From Vampirovibrio chlorellavorus (GTDB taxonomy: Bacteria > Cyanobacteriota > Vampirovibrionia > Vampirovibrionales > Vampirovibrionaceae), in contig QFWI01000011.1 of NCBI GenBank assembly GCA_003149345.1, forward strand, positions 682,001 through 746,000: a DNA stretch of 64,000 nucleotides, in the 5' to 3' direction. Shown one piece after another: positions 8,275-17,207 of the stretch. The position numbers and the translations under genes were made by a program. The notes beneath the pieces were generated by a model. It worked only from the letters and a program-made list of their open reading frames with translations. It was not told the origin of the DNA and made no database searches. Position 1 is the stretch's first letter; each line of letters starts with the position of its first letter.

Positions 8275-9428
8275 AGGGATTCGCTGAGCAGCTTCTTCAG
8301 GGCGTTGACCAGGGCGGCCACGTCTTCCGGTTGGGTGTAGTAGCCAATGCTGGCCCGCACTGTTCCGCCCCGGTGGATGCTGCCAATGGCCTCATGCGCC
8401 ATGGGGGCACAATGAAAACCGGCCCTCAGGGCGATGCCATACTGTTCAAACAGGCGCTCGCCCACCACTTTGGGCTCTTGGCCCATGACATTGAAGGACA
8501 CCACCGGCGTTTTGTGGGCAATATCCGTGTGACCATATAGAGTCACCTCCGGGATTTCCTGCAAACCGCTCAGCAGTTGAGCAAGCAGGGTCATCTCGTG
8601 ATGATGAATGTTACTGAGGCCCACTTCCTGCACCCAGCGAGCCCCTTCGGCCATGGCTAAAATCTGAGGCAAGGGAATGGTGCCCACTTCAATGCCATCC
8701 GGCGGAGTGGGACGCATGGCGTGCTTGCCGGAGTCGTTGCCGGTGCCGCCTTCCATAAAGGTGTTCAGCTGTACCGCTTCGGAAAGGTACAAAGCGCCCA
8801 CGCCCGGCGGGCCGTATAAGGATTTGTGGCCGGGAACGGCCAGCATGTCAATGTGCTGGGCTTGCACATCCACCGGTAACACGCCCGCGGATTGGGCGGC
8901 GTCCACCAGATAGAGTTTCCCGTACTGATGGGCCAGGCGGCCAATTTCGGCCACGGGTAAAACAGAGCCAATCACGTTGCTGGCGTGGGTGGTGGCCACC
9001 ATCTTGATTTCGGGATGGTTTTTCAGCAGGGCCTCATAGGCGGACAGATCAAAGGGGAGGATGTCGGTGTACGGCACCACAAAGAACTGGATACCTTTTT
9101 CCCGGGCCATTTTACGAACGGGGCGCGATAGGGCGTGGTGCTCCACGGCGCTGATGATGATGCCATCGCCCGCTTGCCAGGGATAGGCCTGAATGGCCAG
9201 GTTCAGGGCATGGGTGGCCCCGCTGGTAAAGCTGATGCGCTCCGGGTTGGCCACGTTGAACAGGTCGGCCAGGGTTTGCCGGGCCGCTTGAAGCTGGCTG
9301 GCCCCCAGCCGGGCCGCTTTGGCAGTGCCTCGTTTGGGGCTGAATAGACTGCGGAAGGATTGATCCATCACGGTATAAACAGCTTCCGGTTTGGGCCAGG
9401 AGGTGGCGGCATTGTCCAGGTAATGCAT
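8262..9428 (-). CDS. Cysteine desulfurase family protein (class V aminotransferase)
   Basis: This PLP enzyme of the SufS/CsdA/IscS superfamily releases sulfur from cysteine as a protein persulfide for Fe-S cluster or thio-cofactor assembly. The PLP lysine is K202 in AVPGHKSLYG, and the persulfide cysteine is C340 in GFHCAPM. At 388 aa from ATG 9428, which has AAAGGA upstream, it has family length. It follows the cysteine dioxygenase by 23 nt and is surely cotranscribed. With no SUF or ISC scaffold gene nearby, a dedicated cysteine-catabolic or general sulfur-donor role is likelier than membership of a suf operon. The last codons and stop lie in a 17-bp tandem repeat. Confidence 0.9.
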   Translation of the reverse strand: MHYLDNAATSWPKPEAVYTVMDQSFRSLFSPKRGTAKAARLGASQLQAARQTLADLFNVANPERISFTSGATHALNLAIQAYPWQAGDGIIISAVEHHALSRPVRKMAREKGIQFFVVPYTDILPFDLSAYEALLKNHPEIKMVATTHASNVIGSVLPVAEIGRLAHQYGKLYLVDAAQSAGVLPVDVQAQHIDMLAVPGHKSLYGPPGVGALYLSEAVQLNTFMEGGTGNDSGKHAMRPTPPDGIEVGTIPLPQILAMAEGARWVQEVGLSNIHHHEMTLLAQLLSGLQEIPEVTLYGHTDIAHKTPVVSFNVMGQEPKVVGERLFEQYGIALRAGFHCAPMAHEAIGSIHRGGTVRASIGYYTQPEDVAALVNALKKLLSESLSQV

Positions 9429-9451
9429 CGGGAAAATCCTTTGGTTTTTGA

Positions 9452-9919
9452 CTACAGGCCGGGATCGAGCAGGGCGAGGGGGACTTTTTCGCAAGCGGTG
9501 CCCAGAAAATAGCGAATCACGTCGTTGGGCAGGGTTACTTCTTTGGGGATGACATCGTTATGGTACCCCATGTCCGCCCCTTGCAGTTCCCGATCCAGCG
9601 GCGGGGCGTAAATGTGCAGGCTGACTACATCCTGGTCAGACGTGTTTTTGACTTCATGCCGGGCACCCACCGGGGTGTGGCCCACATCGCCCGCACTCCA
9701 CACGGTGGTGACTTTTTTACCATCGGGGAAGTAGCTGGTGTTTACAATTTCCCCTTCCAGAATGATCATCAGGCCATCCGAAGGGCCGTGGCCGTGAATG
9801 GGGCTGCTGTGTCCGGGACGCCAACAGACCACTAAAATTTCCACACTGTTGGACTTAAAAACCAGATGTCGGGTGTAATGCGATTCTTTAAACTGTTTCA
9901 GGGCTTGCAGGTTAATCAT
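9452..9919 (-). CDS. Cysteine dioxygenase family protein
   Basis: This 155-aa cupin of the cysteine/thiol dioxygenase family oxidises cysteine to cysteine sulfinate with non-haem iron and O2. The three iron histidines are visible as H42 and H44 in PIHGHGPSDG and H88 in VGARHEVKN. The cysteine that forms the Cys-Tyr crosslink in mammalian enzymes is a glycine here, as in many bacterial members. It is the first gene of a two-gene unit with a cysteine desulfurase, so both products use the same amino acid. The substrate could instead be another small thiol such as 3-mercaptopropionate. Confidence 0.85.
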   Translation of the reverse strand: MINLQALKQFKESHYTRHLVFKSNSVEILVVCWRPGHSSPIHGHGPSDGLMIILEGEIVNTSYFPDGKKVTTVWSAGDVGHTPVGARHEVKNTSDQDVVSLHIYAPPLDRELQGADMGYHNDVIPKEVTLPNDVIRYFLGTACEKVPLALLDPGL

Positions 9920-10051
9920 GGGAAAACCACCAGGTTGTTATAGGGTATAAGGAAAAGCAGATTGCGGCGCGATTTGTTTTTATTGGCCTTTATCTTACCC
10001 CAAAGCCTGCCATGCGGTTAGTCCCGATCTTTCGATTAGAATAGAGGCACG

Positions 10052-11200
10052 ATGTTCATTTACCTGCACGTTCCTTTTTGCCTGTCTCGCTGCGTATATT
10101 GCGATTTTTACGTGGTGCTGGATAAATACGGCGGACATGAGGCTTATGTGGATGCGGTGTGTCGGGAAATTGACCTGCGTTTTGCCAGCATTAATGTAGC
10201 GGATTTTCCGCAGGGCATTCAAACCTTGTACGTGGGGGGGGGTACGCCGTCCTTACTGGATGCTGCCGCATATCGGCGTATTTTCAAAAAGCTCAATGAG
10301 TATTTGCCCTTTGCGGGCCAAGCGGAAATCACGCTGGAGGCCAACCCGGGGGCGCGTCGTTCGGAAATGGTCGATAGCCCCAAGGCTTATCGGGAGTGTG
10401 GCTTCAACCGAGTCAGCGTGGGGGTGCAAACCCTGAATAATAACGAGTTGAAAAAGCTCAGTCGCCTGCATTCGGCGGAAGAGGCGGAAGAATTTATTCG
10501 AGGGTTACAACGGGCGGGTTGGGCTAATATTTCCCTGGATTTAATGTACGGAATACCCCTGCAAACGGAAGCCTCCTGGCAGGAAACCCTGCAACGGGCC
10601 ATTGCCTTGAACGTCCAGCACATTTCCATGTATGGCCTAAAGGTGGAGGAAAATACCCCGCTGGAGACTTTAACCACCCTGCCGCTGGCAAAGGGCAGTT
10701 ACCCGTTGCCGGAAGAGGAGGCGGTGGTGGACATGTATTTTACGGGACTGTCCACCCTGGCCCAGGCGGGCTTTTGCCGCTACGAGTTCAGCAATCTGGC
10801 CCAGCCGGGGTTTGAATCCCGGCATAATTTAAATTACTGGAACAATGGGGAGTTTTTAGCGCTGGGCGTGGCTGCGCACGGCTATTGGCAGGGTCAGCGC
10901 TACGAAACCGTTCCCGATTTGCAGCGGTATTTAAACAATCCACTGGCCGGAATCACGCAAGCCTGCCCGACCCGGGAGCAGCTGGAAAACGCCATTATTT
11001 TCGGGTTGCGCAAGGCGGAAGGGATTGATACCTCTGCACTGGAGCGGGCTTTTGGCATTGATTTCCGGCAGCGATACGGGGCGGTTCTGGATCGCTATGC
11101 GGGGAAGGCCTTGATCTGGGAAGGCCATCGACTGCGTTTGGAAGAATCGGCTATTCCGCTCAGCAACAGCATTTTGGCCGAATTTCTAGGGGATGATTAG
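10052..11200 (+). CDS. hemW: HemW-like radical SAM protein (haem chaperone family)
   Basis: This 382-aa protein of the HemN/HemW radical SAM family has its cluster cysteines C10, C14 and C17 (CLSRCVYCDF) at the very N-terminus, as in HemW and not in the longer HemN. It also has the glycine-rich SAM motif YVGGGTPS and the C-terminal HemN domain. HemW members bind haem and are regarded as haem chaperones, not true coproporphyrinogen oxidases. TAGAAT (10037-10042) lies 9 nt before ATG 10052. Only a weak AGAGG sits 5 nt from the start, so a leaderless or near-leaderless mRNA is likely. Confidence 0.9.
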   Translation: MFIYLHVPFCLSRCVYCDFYVVLDKYGGHEAYVDAVCREIDLRFASINVADFPQGIQTLYVGGGTPSLLDAAAYRRIFKKLNEYLPFAGQAEITLEANPGARRSEMVDSPKAYRECGFNRVSVGVQTLNNNELKKLSRLHSAEEAEEFIRGLQRAGWANISLDLMYGIPLQTEASWQETLQRAIALNVQHISMYGLKVEENTPLETLTTLPLAKGSYPLPEEEAVVDMYFTGLSTLAQAGFCRYEFSNLAQPGFESRHNLNYWNNGEFLALGVAAHGYWQGQRYETVPDLQRYLNNPLAGITQACPTREQLENAIIFGLRKAEGIDTSALERAFGIDFRQRYGAVLDRYAGKALIWEGHRLRLEESAIPLSNSILAEFLGDD

Positions 11201-11354
11201 ACTCAAATTTTACAAACGTGGCACAAAAAAGCAGAAGATTGTTTTTATGCAAACACAGGGATACAGGGACGATGAATCGAATCAGGGAGTGGCTTTTGGG
11301 CCATCGTCTGGTAAGGCACGTTGCGAATGACGCGGATCAATAGGGGACTTTAAT

Positions 11355-11621
11355 ATGGCAGCAGGGGCAGGTGGGCCGACAGGGCCTTACGGTGGGTATA
11401 TGCCAATGACGGCGAATGATGCCAAATTTGCCAAAATCAATCAAACTGTGACTACGGCCAATCAAGAGTTCAAGCGGGCCATGATCACCACCGATCCTCG
11501 CTATAAGGCGGCGATGGCTCAAAGGGCTTCAGCGCCCGCTGCGCCACCGGCATCACCGCCTCCGGCAGAGCAAAAGGGATTTTTGGGCAAGGTCTGGGAC
11601 GGTATAAGCAGTATTTTCTAA
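11355..11621 (+). CDS. Small Ala/Pro/Gly-rich protein with C-terminal WDGI motif, unknown
   Basis: I do not recognise this 88-aa protein. The N-terminus is Gly/Pro-rich, the middle (about 21-55) is a helical, Lys- and Thr-containing segment, a low-complexity Pro/Ala linker follows (58-72), and the end is KGFLGKVWDGISSIF. That tail resembles RFLEGLFTGTWDGIRKLF in the protein encoded at 11994, suggesting both bind the same membrane or partner. GGGGA 9 nt before ATG 11355 supports translation. No signal peptide is seen. Confidence 0.65.
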   Translation: MAAGAGGPTGPYGGYMPMTANDAKFAKINQTVTTANQEFKRAMITTDPRYKAAMAQRASAPAAPPASPPPAEQKGFLGKVWDGISSIF

Positions 11622-11711
11622 CGTTTCATCGGGATTAATTAGAATTCCAGGCAATTTTCTCAGGGTTTCATCACACATACGGTCAAACATTACTACCCAG
11701 GAGGTCGATCC

Positions 11712-11753
11712 ATGACGCATCGATACCGCGGGAACGGGGAGTGGGCCTTCTAA
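11712..11753 (+). CDS. Possible 13-codon ORF with perfect ribosome site
   Basis: AGGAGG (11699-11704) lies 7 nt before an ATG that opens MTHRYRGNGEWAF and then TAA. About 50 nt after the stop is a strong terminator (11807-11832). The unit of ribosome site, tiny ORF and terminator looks like an independent short transcript or a leader peptide upstream of the Gly/Tyr-rich membrane-protein gene. There is no repeated amino acid to suggest classical attenuation. Confidence 0.4.
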   Translation: MTHRYRGNGEWAF

Positions 11754-11806
11754 CCCCCATTACTTGTTCCCATGGATTCTATTCCATTGAAACATTCCTA
11801 TTCACT

Positions 11807-11832
11807 CACCGGTCTTCGGGCCGGTGTTTTTA
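11807..11832 (+). terminator. Hairpin terminator upstream of the Gly/Tyr-rich gene
   Basis: CACCGG (11807-11812) pairs with CCGGTG (11821-11826) around TCTTCGGG, followed by TTTTTAT. It ends the 88-aa gene or 13-codon transcript. Confidence 0.8.
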
Positions 11833-11948
11833 TTTGGGATTATTTTAGGTAAGGCAGCCTCCCCTTCCCTTCATTTAAATTTTAATAACTTTTTAGATTA
11901 AATAACAAAAAATAAGGGTTTGGGGGTTTTATGCTTTTACAGGGGTAG

Positions 11949-11970
11949 CAGGTGATACACGGAACACCTG
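11949..11970 (+). promoter_or_regulatory. Inverted repeat in leader of the Gly/Tyr-rich gene
   Basis: CAGGTG (11949-11954) and CACCTG (11965-11970) flank a 10-nt loop, 8 nt before the GGGAGG ribosome site (11979-11984). It may be a leader hairpin or an operator. Confidence 0.35.
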
Positions 11971-11993
11971 TCAGGTATGGGAGGTTATCAACC

Positions 11994-13133
11994 ATGGTTT
12001 ATGGTGGTTACGGTGGCTATGGCGGTTTTGGTGGGTATGGGGGCTATGGCGGATTAGGAAGCTCCCCGAGTTTTGCTTCAGGCATTCACCCGCCGGGCAG
12101 CGCACCGGCAGCGGATTCTTATCTGGGTGCTGGCGCTGGGCAGCAGAAACCCAAACGATTTTTAGAAGGATTATTCACCGGCACCTGGGATGGTATCCGC
12201 AAACTGTTTACCACGGTGCCGGGTGTCCTGACCACTGTGGGAGCCATCGGATTAACGGTGGCCACGGGCGGGGCGGCCCTGATTCCGTTGGGGGCCCTGG
12301 CTGCGGGTGTTGGTATTTATAACACCGCCAAAGGCTTGATTAATCAGGATGGTCAAGGGTTTACCCAAGGGTTGCTGCTGGGCCTGGGGGGCTTGCTGGC
12401 CATTCGGTGCGCACCCAGTAAAATTGTGATGAATGGTCGCAGCTTTTTGCTGGGGGGCGATGCCACCAAGTCGCTCGGCTTTACGGGGCGTTTGAAAACC
12501 TTGTGGGGTGGCAACCATTATGTGGACAGCAAAGGCAACGCTTCTAACTGGCTGAAAATGTCCGTTGACAAAATCAAGAGCCAGTTCAGGCCGAATCAGG
12601 GCTCTCTGGAGCATTTGAAGGACTTAAAGCAGAAAGTGAATGGCGGCGTTCACCAGTTGGATAATGTGCTGGACGCCGAGGATGCCTTGCGGGCTGGACT
12701 GATCTCCGACCCGGTAGCGGCAAGCAAGGTCAAACAGTGGATTGGCGCCGAACAAAAAGATGTGTTGGAACTGAAAAATTTAAATCACAAGTTGGAGCGT
12801 CGGGAATTGGCCGGTAAACCGACCGAGGACATTGAAGCCCGGATTGGCGAATTGAACCGAGGACGGAAGCAGCGTTTGGAAGCGTTTCAACAGCCGCCGG
12901 TGCCATTGACAACGGAGAACCTGGCCAGACATGACGTCTTTCAGGCCAGGAGTACGGGAACAGCTTCTGCAAACGCCGCCGGAGATGCTGCCTCATCATC
13001 CAGTCATTATAAAACCGCAGGATCGGAATGTAGTGGGACATCTTCCTCAGGCACCAGTACAACGAGTTCAGGAGCAGACTCAGAACTGGGATCTGTACCT
13101 GGCTCCCCTCGCAGGGCAAAAAGTTTGCCTTAA
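11994..13133 (+). CDS. Gly/Tyr-rich N-terminal, membrane-associated protein, unknown
   Basis: I do not recognise this 379-aa protein. Residues 1-20 are a GGY/GGF repeat. Residues 50-70 hold the WDGI tail motif shared with the 88-aa protein just upstream. Two hydrophobic segments follow (about 71-105 and 119-138), then a charged helical region with coiled-coil character (about 185-290) and a Ser/Thr-rich low-complexity C-terminus. ATG 11994 is fixed by GGGAGG 9 nt upstream. A terminator lies just after the stop. The design (disordered sticky end, membrane part, helical tail) recurs in the orphan genes at 47357 and 52331-53371. Confidence 0.75.
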   Translation: MVYGGYGGYGGFGGYGGYGGLGSSPSFASGIHPPGSAPAADSYLGAGAGQQKPKRFLEGLFTGTWDGIRKLFTTVPGVLTTVGAIGLTVATGGAALIPLGALAAGVGIYNTAKGLINQDGQGFTQGLLLGLGGLLAIRCAPSKIVMNGRSFLLGGDATKSLGFTGRLKTLWGGNHYVDSKGNASNWLKMSVDKIKSQFRPNQGSLEHLKDLKQKVNGGVHQLDNVLDAEDALRAGLISDPVAASKVKQWIGAEQKDVLELKNLNHKLERRELAGKPTEDIEARIGELNRGRKQRLEAFQQPPVPLTTENLARHDVFQARSTGTASANAAGDAASSSSHYKTAGSECSGTSSSGTSTTSSGADSELGSVPGSPRRAKSLP

Positions 13134-13157
13134 GCACGGAGTGCGGAATCCAATAAA

Positions 13158-13195
13158 AAACCGGGAGCGTTTAAAAGCGCTCCCGGTTTGATTTT
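13158..13195. terminator. Strong bidirectional terminator between the orphan gene and icd
   Basis: AAACCGGGAGCG (13158-13169) pairs perfectly with CGCTCCCGGTTT (13178-13189). A-tract and T-rich flanks on both sides serve the two convergent genes. Confidence 0.9.
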
Positions 13196-13210
13196 ATAGA
13201 GACCTTAATC

Positions 13211-14449
13211 CTAAACGCGAACCAGCTTCAGATTATTCACGATCTCGTTGGCAAAGCCGGAGCAGCTCATCAACGTGGCGTTGCTCATCTGGCGCTCCAA
13301 ATCGTAGGTGACTTTGCCGCTGGCGATGGTTTTTTCAAACGCATCTACGACCAGTTTGGCCGCTTCCGTCCAGCCCAGGTGCTCCAGCATCATGACCCCG
13401 GAGAGGATCAGGGAACCGGGGTTCACCTTGTCCTGACCGGCGTATTTGGGAGCGGTACCGTGGGTGGCTTCAAACACAGCGGACTGATCGCCGATATTGG
13501 CGCCGGGGGCCAGGCCCAAACCACCCACCTGGGCGGCGCAGGCATCGGAGAGGTAATCGCCGTTCAGGTTCATGGTGGCGATGACCTGGTACTCATCCGG
13601 GCGCAACAGCAGTTGCTGGAACATGGCATCGGCAATGCGATCCTGAATCATGATTTTGCCAGCGGGCAGTTTGCCGTTGTGCTTTTCCCAGACTTCAGCT
13701 TCGGAAATGACCTGATCGGCGTACTCTTCTCGGGCCACTTCGTAACCCCAGTCACGGAAAGCGCCTTCGGTGAACTTCATGATGTTGCCCTTGTGAACCA
13801 GGGTCACCACGGTGCGGTTGTTGGCAATGGCGTAGTTGATGGCCCGACGCACCAGTCGCTTGGTGCCTTCCACGCTGACCGGCTTGATGCCGATCCCGGA
13901 ATCGGGGCGCACGTCCTTTTTGAATTCCGCTTTCAGGTAGTCGATGATTTTTTTTGCTTCAGCGCTGCCTTGCTGGAACTCAATACCCAGGTAAATGTCC
14001 TCGGTGTTTTCCCGGAAGATGACCACATCCAGCTTCTGGGGCTCTTTCACCGGGGCGGGTACGCCCTGGAACCAGCGCACCGGACGCACACAGGCGTACA
14101 GGTCATGAATCTGGCGCAGGGCCACGTTCAGGCTGCGGATACCGCCGCCCACCGGGGTGGTCAGGGGGCCTTTAATGGCTACTTTATATTCCCGGATGGC
14201 CTCGTTGGTTTCTTCGGGCAACCAGCTTTGGGTCTGGTTGAAGGCTTTTTCACCGGCCAGTACTTCTTTCCACACAATCTTTCTCTTGCCGTTGTAGGCG
14301 ACTTCCACGGCGGCATCCAGCACGTTTTGGGTGGCGGGCCAAATGTCCACGCCGATGCCGTCCCCTTCGATGTAGGGGATGATGGGGTGATCGGGAACGT
14401 TGAGAGATAAATCGGAATTAATGGTGATTTTTTCGCCTGCCGTGGTCAT
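13211..14449 (-). CDS. icd: Isocitrate dehydrogenase (NADP+)
   Basis: Icd oxidatively decarboxylates isocitrate to 2-oxoglutarate in the TCA cycle. The 412-aa protein is a type I (E. coli-like) enzyme. It shows YIEGDGIG, the substrate motif [11 protein letters not shown] with [13 protein letters not shown], and [17 protein letters not shown], and the cofactor region carries the HGTAPKYAG loop typical of NADP forms. GGAGG sits 7 nt before ATG 14449. It is divergent from acn, so the two consecutive TCA enzymes share one control region of about 275 bp. Confidence 0.96.
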   Translation of the reverse strand: MTTAGEKITINSDLSLNVPDHPIIPYIEGDGIGVDIWPATQNVLDAAVEVAYNGKRKIVWKEVLAGEKAFNQTQSWLPEETNEAIREYKVAIKGPLTTPVGGGIRSLNVALRQIHDLYACVRPVRWFQGVPAPVKEPQKLDVVIFRENTEDIYLGIEFQQGSAEAKKIIDYLKAEFKKDVRPDSGIGIKPVSVEGTKRLVRRAINYAIANNRTVVTLVHKGNIMKFTEGAFRDWGYEVAREEYADQVISEAEVWEKHNGKLPAGKIMIQDRIADAMFQQLLLRPDEYQVIATMNLNGDYLSDACAAQVGGLGLAPGANIGDQSAVFEATHGTAPKYAGQDKVNPGSLILSGVMMLEHLGWTEAAKLVVDAFEKTIASGKVTYDLERQMSNATLMSCSGFANEIVNNLKLVRV

Positions 14450-14635
14450 GTAATGCCTCCAGTGGGTCGCTTGACGATGAAATAATACTAAAGTGCGTAA
14501 AGCATTTCCAATCTAGCATAAACCATTGCCGTGGACAAAAAACGGGCAGCCGGAGTAGGCTATTTGTGGGATGAAGGGCTTGATTCCCGGAGGATTGCCG
14601 ACTGAGCGCCGGTTTGAGCCCTTCCGCTGGCTGCC

Positions 14636-14664
14636 TTGCTCCTGTCCCTTGCCCGGAGTAGAAT
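14636..14664 (+). promoter_or_regulatory. Promoter of acn
   Basis: TTGCTC (14636-14641), a 17-nt spacer and TAGAAT (14659-14664) lie about 60 nt before the acn start codon in the icd-acn divergent region. Confidence 0.55.
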
Positions 14665-14724
14665 CAAGGGAGTTTTGTTTCGTACAATCCCGCCAATCTC
14701 AATTTGGATAGGAGACACACCCTC

Positions 14725-17004
14725 ATGAGCGGCAACTCAACTGATATCGATATGATAAAAAAGCATTACGCCAAAATCAGCGCCAGCCTGGAAAAAGCCA
14801 AAAAGCATTTTGGAAAATCCGCTTTAACCGCTGCAGAAAAGATTTTATTCTCTCACCTGATCCCGGAAAACTACCCGGCGCAAATCGTGCGGGGAGAAAC
14901 CTTCCTGTCCTTGCAGCCAGACCGGGTGGCTATGCAGGACGCCACCGCCCAAATGGCTATTTTACAGTTCATGCAAGCCAATCGGGACACCGTGGCGGTG
15001 CCTTCCACCGTGCATTGCGATCACCTGATCCGGGCTTTTTCCGGCGCGGATGCCGATGTGGAGCGGGCTTGCGAAGAGAACCGGGAAGTCTATGAGTTCT
15101 TGCGTTCCGCCGCCGCCAAGTACGGTATGGGCTTCTGGAAGCCCGGTAGCGGCATTATTCACCAGGTGGTGCTGGAAAAATACGCCTTCCCCGGCGGGTT
15201 GATGATTGGCACCGATAGCCACACCCCCAACGCCGGTGGCTTGGGCATGTTGGCCATTGGGGTGGGTGGCGCTGACGCCGCCGATGTGATGGCCGGTCTG
15301 GCCTGGGAAGTCAAAGCGCCCAAGCTGGTTGGGGTACACCTGACCGGTAAGCTCAATGGCTGGACGGCTCCCAAGGATGTTATTTTGTACCTGTGCGGCC
15401 TGCTGACCACCAAAGGTGGCACCAATAAAATTGTGGAATACTTTGGCCCCGGCACCGAAACCATTAGCTGTACCGGCAAAGGCACTATCACCAACATGGG
15501 CGCTGAACTGGGCGCTACCACCTCGGTATTTCCGTTTGACGCTCGTATGGCCGCTTACCTGCGGGCGACCGAACGGGCTGAGATTGCCGAATTGGCAGAG
15601 CAGTACGCCGCCGATCTGCGGGCCGATGAGGATGTATTGAAGCACCCTGAGAATTACTACGATGAAATCGTGGAAATCAACCTGTCCGAGCTGGAACCCT
15701 ACGTGGTGGGCCCACACTCCCCGGATCGGGCTCGCAAGCTCTCCGAGTTTGCCGCTGATGTGAAAAACAGCAACTTCCCGGAAGATTTGAGCGCCGCTCT
15801 GGTGGGCAGCTGCACCAACTCTTCTTATGAGGATCTGGAGCGTTCGGCCAACGTGGCCCGTCAGGCCAAGGCCAAAGGCTTGAAAGCCAAGTCTTATTTT
15901 CTGATCACCCCCGGTTCTATTCAGGTGCATGAAACCATCCAGCGGGACGGCCAAATGCAGGACTTCACCGATATTGGCGGCATTGTCATGGCCAACGCCT
16001 GCGGCCCCTGCATCGGCAACTGGGATCGCACTGACATCAAAAAGGGTCAAACCAACGCCATCATTACCTCCTTTAACCGTAACTTCCCCAAGCGGAACGA
16101 TGGTAACGCCGAAACCCTGGCCTTTATCGGTAGCCCGGAACTGGTCACGGCCATGGCCATCGCCGGGAAAACCACTTTTAACCCCATCACCGATACCATT
16201 GATGGGGTGAAGCTGGAAGCGCCCACCGCACCGGAATTGCCCCCCAAAGGCTTCCAGATTTCCCATGAAGGCTTGTTGCAACCACCCAGCGATCGAGCAG
16301 CCCTTACGGTCTCCATCGATCCCAAAAGCCCTCGCTTGGAAAAGCTGGCCCCCTTCGCCCCCTGGGATGGTCAGGACTTTGTAAACGTGCCTGTGCTGGT
16401 GAAAACCCAGAGCCAAACCACCACCGATCACATTTCGCCTGCCGGGAAAGACTGGCTGCCCCTGCGGGGTCACCTGTCCGGCATCAGCCACAACATGTTG
16501 CTGGGCGCTGTGGACGCCGCCACCGGTCAACCGGCGGAGCCCGTCAAAATGCCGGTCAACGGCGTGGAGCGGGGTGTTTCTCCCTGGGCGTTGAAAGCCA
16601 TGGAGTACAAGCAGCAAAACGGCAGCATCATTGTGGGCGATGAGAACTACGGTGAAGGCAGCAGCCGGGAACACGCCGCTATGTGCCCTCGTTATTTGGG
16701 CGTGAAAGCGGTCATTGCTCGCAGCTTTGCCCGTATCCACGAAACCAACCTGAAAAAGCAAGGGGTGTTGCCTTTTACCTTCGCCAACAAGGCCGATTAC
16801 GAGAAAGTCAGCAAAGGCGATCACCTGACCATTGCCGGGTTGAGCCACCTGAAACCGGGCCAGACCATCACGGCGACGGTCACCCATGCCGATGGCAGTA
16901 CCGCCAGCATTGAGCTGACCCATTCCCTGAACAGCGAGCAGATTCGTTGGTTCAAGGCGGGTTCGGCCATGAATGCGGTCAATCTGCCCAAAGCAGCCGT
17001 ATAA
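14725..17004 (+). CDS. acn: Aconitate hydratase, mitochondrial-type
   Basis: This enzyme isomerises citrate and isocitrate through its labile [4Fe-4S] cluster. At 759 aa it has the length and motif order of the mitochondrial-type (ACO2-like) aconitases and not the AcnA/IRP or AcnB groups. Cluster cysteines are C363 in GSCTNSS and C426/C429 in ACGPCIG. Also visible are GTDSHTPNAGGLG in the N-terminal half and the swivel-domain motif YGEGSSREHAA. ATG 14725 follows TAGGAGA. It diverges from icd, whose product performs the next reaction. Confidence 0.96.
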   Translation: MSGNSTDIDMIKKHYAKISASLEKAKKHFGKSALTAAEKILFSHLIPENYPAQIVRGETFLSLQPDRVAMQDATAQMAILQFMQANRDTVAVPSTVHCDHLIRAFSGADADVERACEENREVYEFLRSAAAKYGMGFWKPGSGIIHQVVLEKYAFPGGLMIGTDSHTPNAGGLGMLAIGVGGADAADVMAGLAWEVKAPKLVGVHLTGKLNGWTAPKDVILYLCGLLTTKGGTNKIVEYFGPGTETISCTGKGTITNMGAELGATTSVFPFDARMAAYLRATERAEIAELAEQYAADLRADEDVLKHPENYYDEIVEINLSELEPYVVGPHSPDRARKLSEFAADVKNSNFPEDLSAALVGSCTNSSYEDLERSANVARQAKAKGLKAKSYFLITPGSIQVHETIQRDGQMQDFTDIGGIVMANACGPCIGNWDRTDIKKGQTNAIITSFNRNFPKRNDGNAETLAFIGSPELVTAMAIAGKTTFNPITDTIDGVKLEAPTAPELPPKGFQISHEGLLQPPSDRAALTVSIDPKSPRLEKLAPFAPWDGQDFVNVPVLVKTQSQTTTDHISPAGKDWLPLRGHLSGISHNMLLGAVDAATGQPAEPVKMPVNGVERGVSPWALKAMEYKQQNGSIIVGDENYGEGSSREHAAMCPRYLGVKAVIARSFARIHETNLKKQGVLPFTFANKADYEKVSKGDHLTIAGLSHLKPGQTITATVTHADGSTASIELTHSLNSEQIRWFKAGSAMNAVNLPKAAV

Positions 17005-17024
17005 AATCGCAACTTTATAAACCA

Positions 17025-17073
17025 CAAACAGCCGCTTTCCAGACCATTGGGAGCGGTTGTTTGTTGGATTTTT
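17025..17073 (+). terminator. Terminator after acn
   Basis: CAAACAGCCGCT (17025-17036) pairs with AGCGGTTGTTTG (17052-17063), with one G-T wobble, and TTGGATTTTT follows. It lies 21 nt after the acn stop. Confidence 0.75.
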
Positions 17074-17088
17074 GAAGGGGAACCTGTG

Positions 17089-17107
17089 AACCGAGCCAAG
17101 CTCGGTT
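17089..17107 (+). other. Hairpin in the nrdJ upstream region
   Basis: AACCGAGC and GCTCGGTT form a perfect 8-bp stem with a 3-nt loop about 100 nt before nrdJ. No T-tract follows, and no cobalamin-riboswitch B12 box was recognised around it. Confidence 0.4.
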
Positions 17108-17207
17108 ATCATGAAAAGGTGAGTGGGATTGCCTGATCTCACCATCGCCTGCCCCGCAGCCTCTGCCGGGCATTGGTCAATATTTTGTGGAGAAATCAGA
17201 GCAAGCA

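Noticed and set aside
13379..14410. 343-codon frame antisense to icd
   Set aside because: Shadow of icd; no family motif and no ribosome site.
17075..17207. Cobalamin riboswitch before the B12-dependent nrdJ
   Set aside because: No B12 box or the expected length of leader; only one simple hairpin is present.
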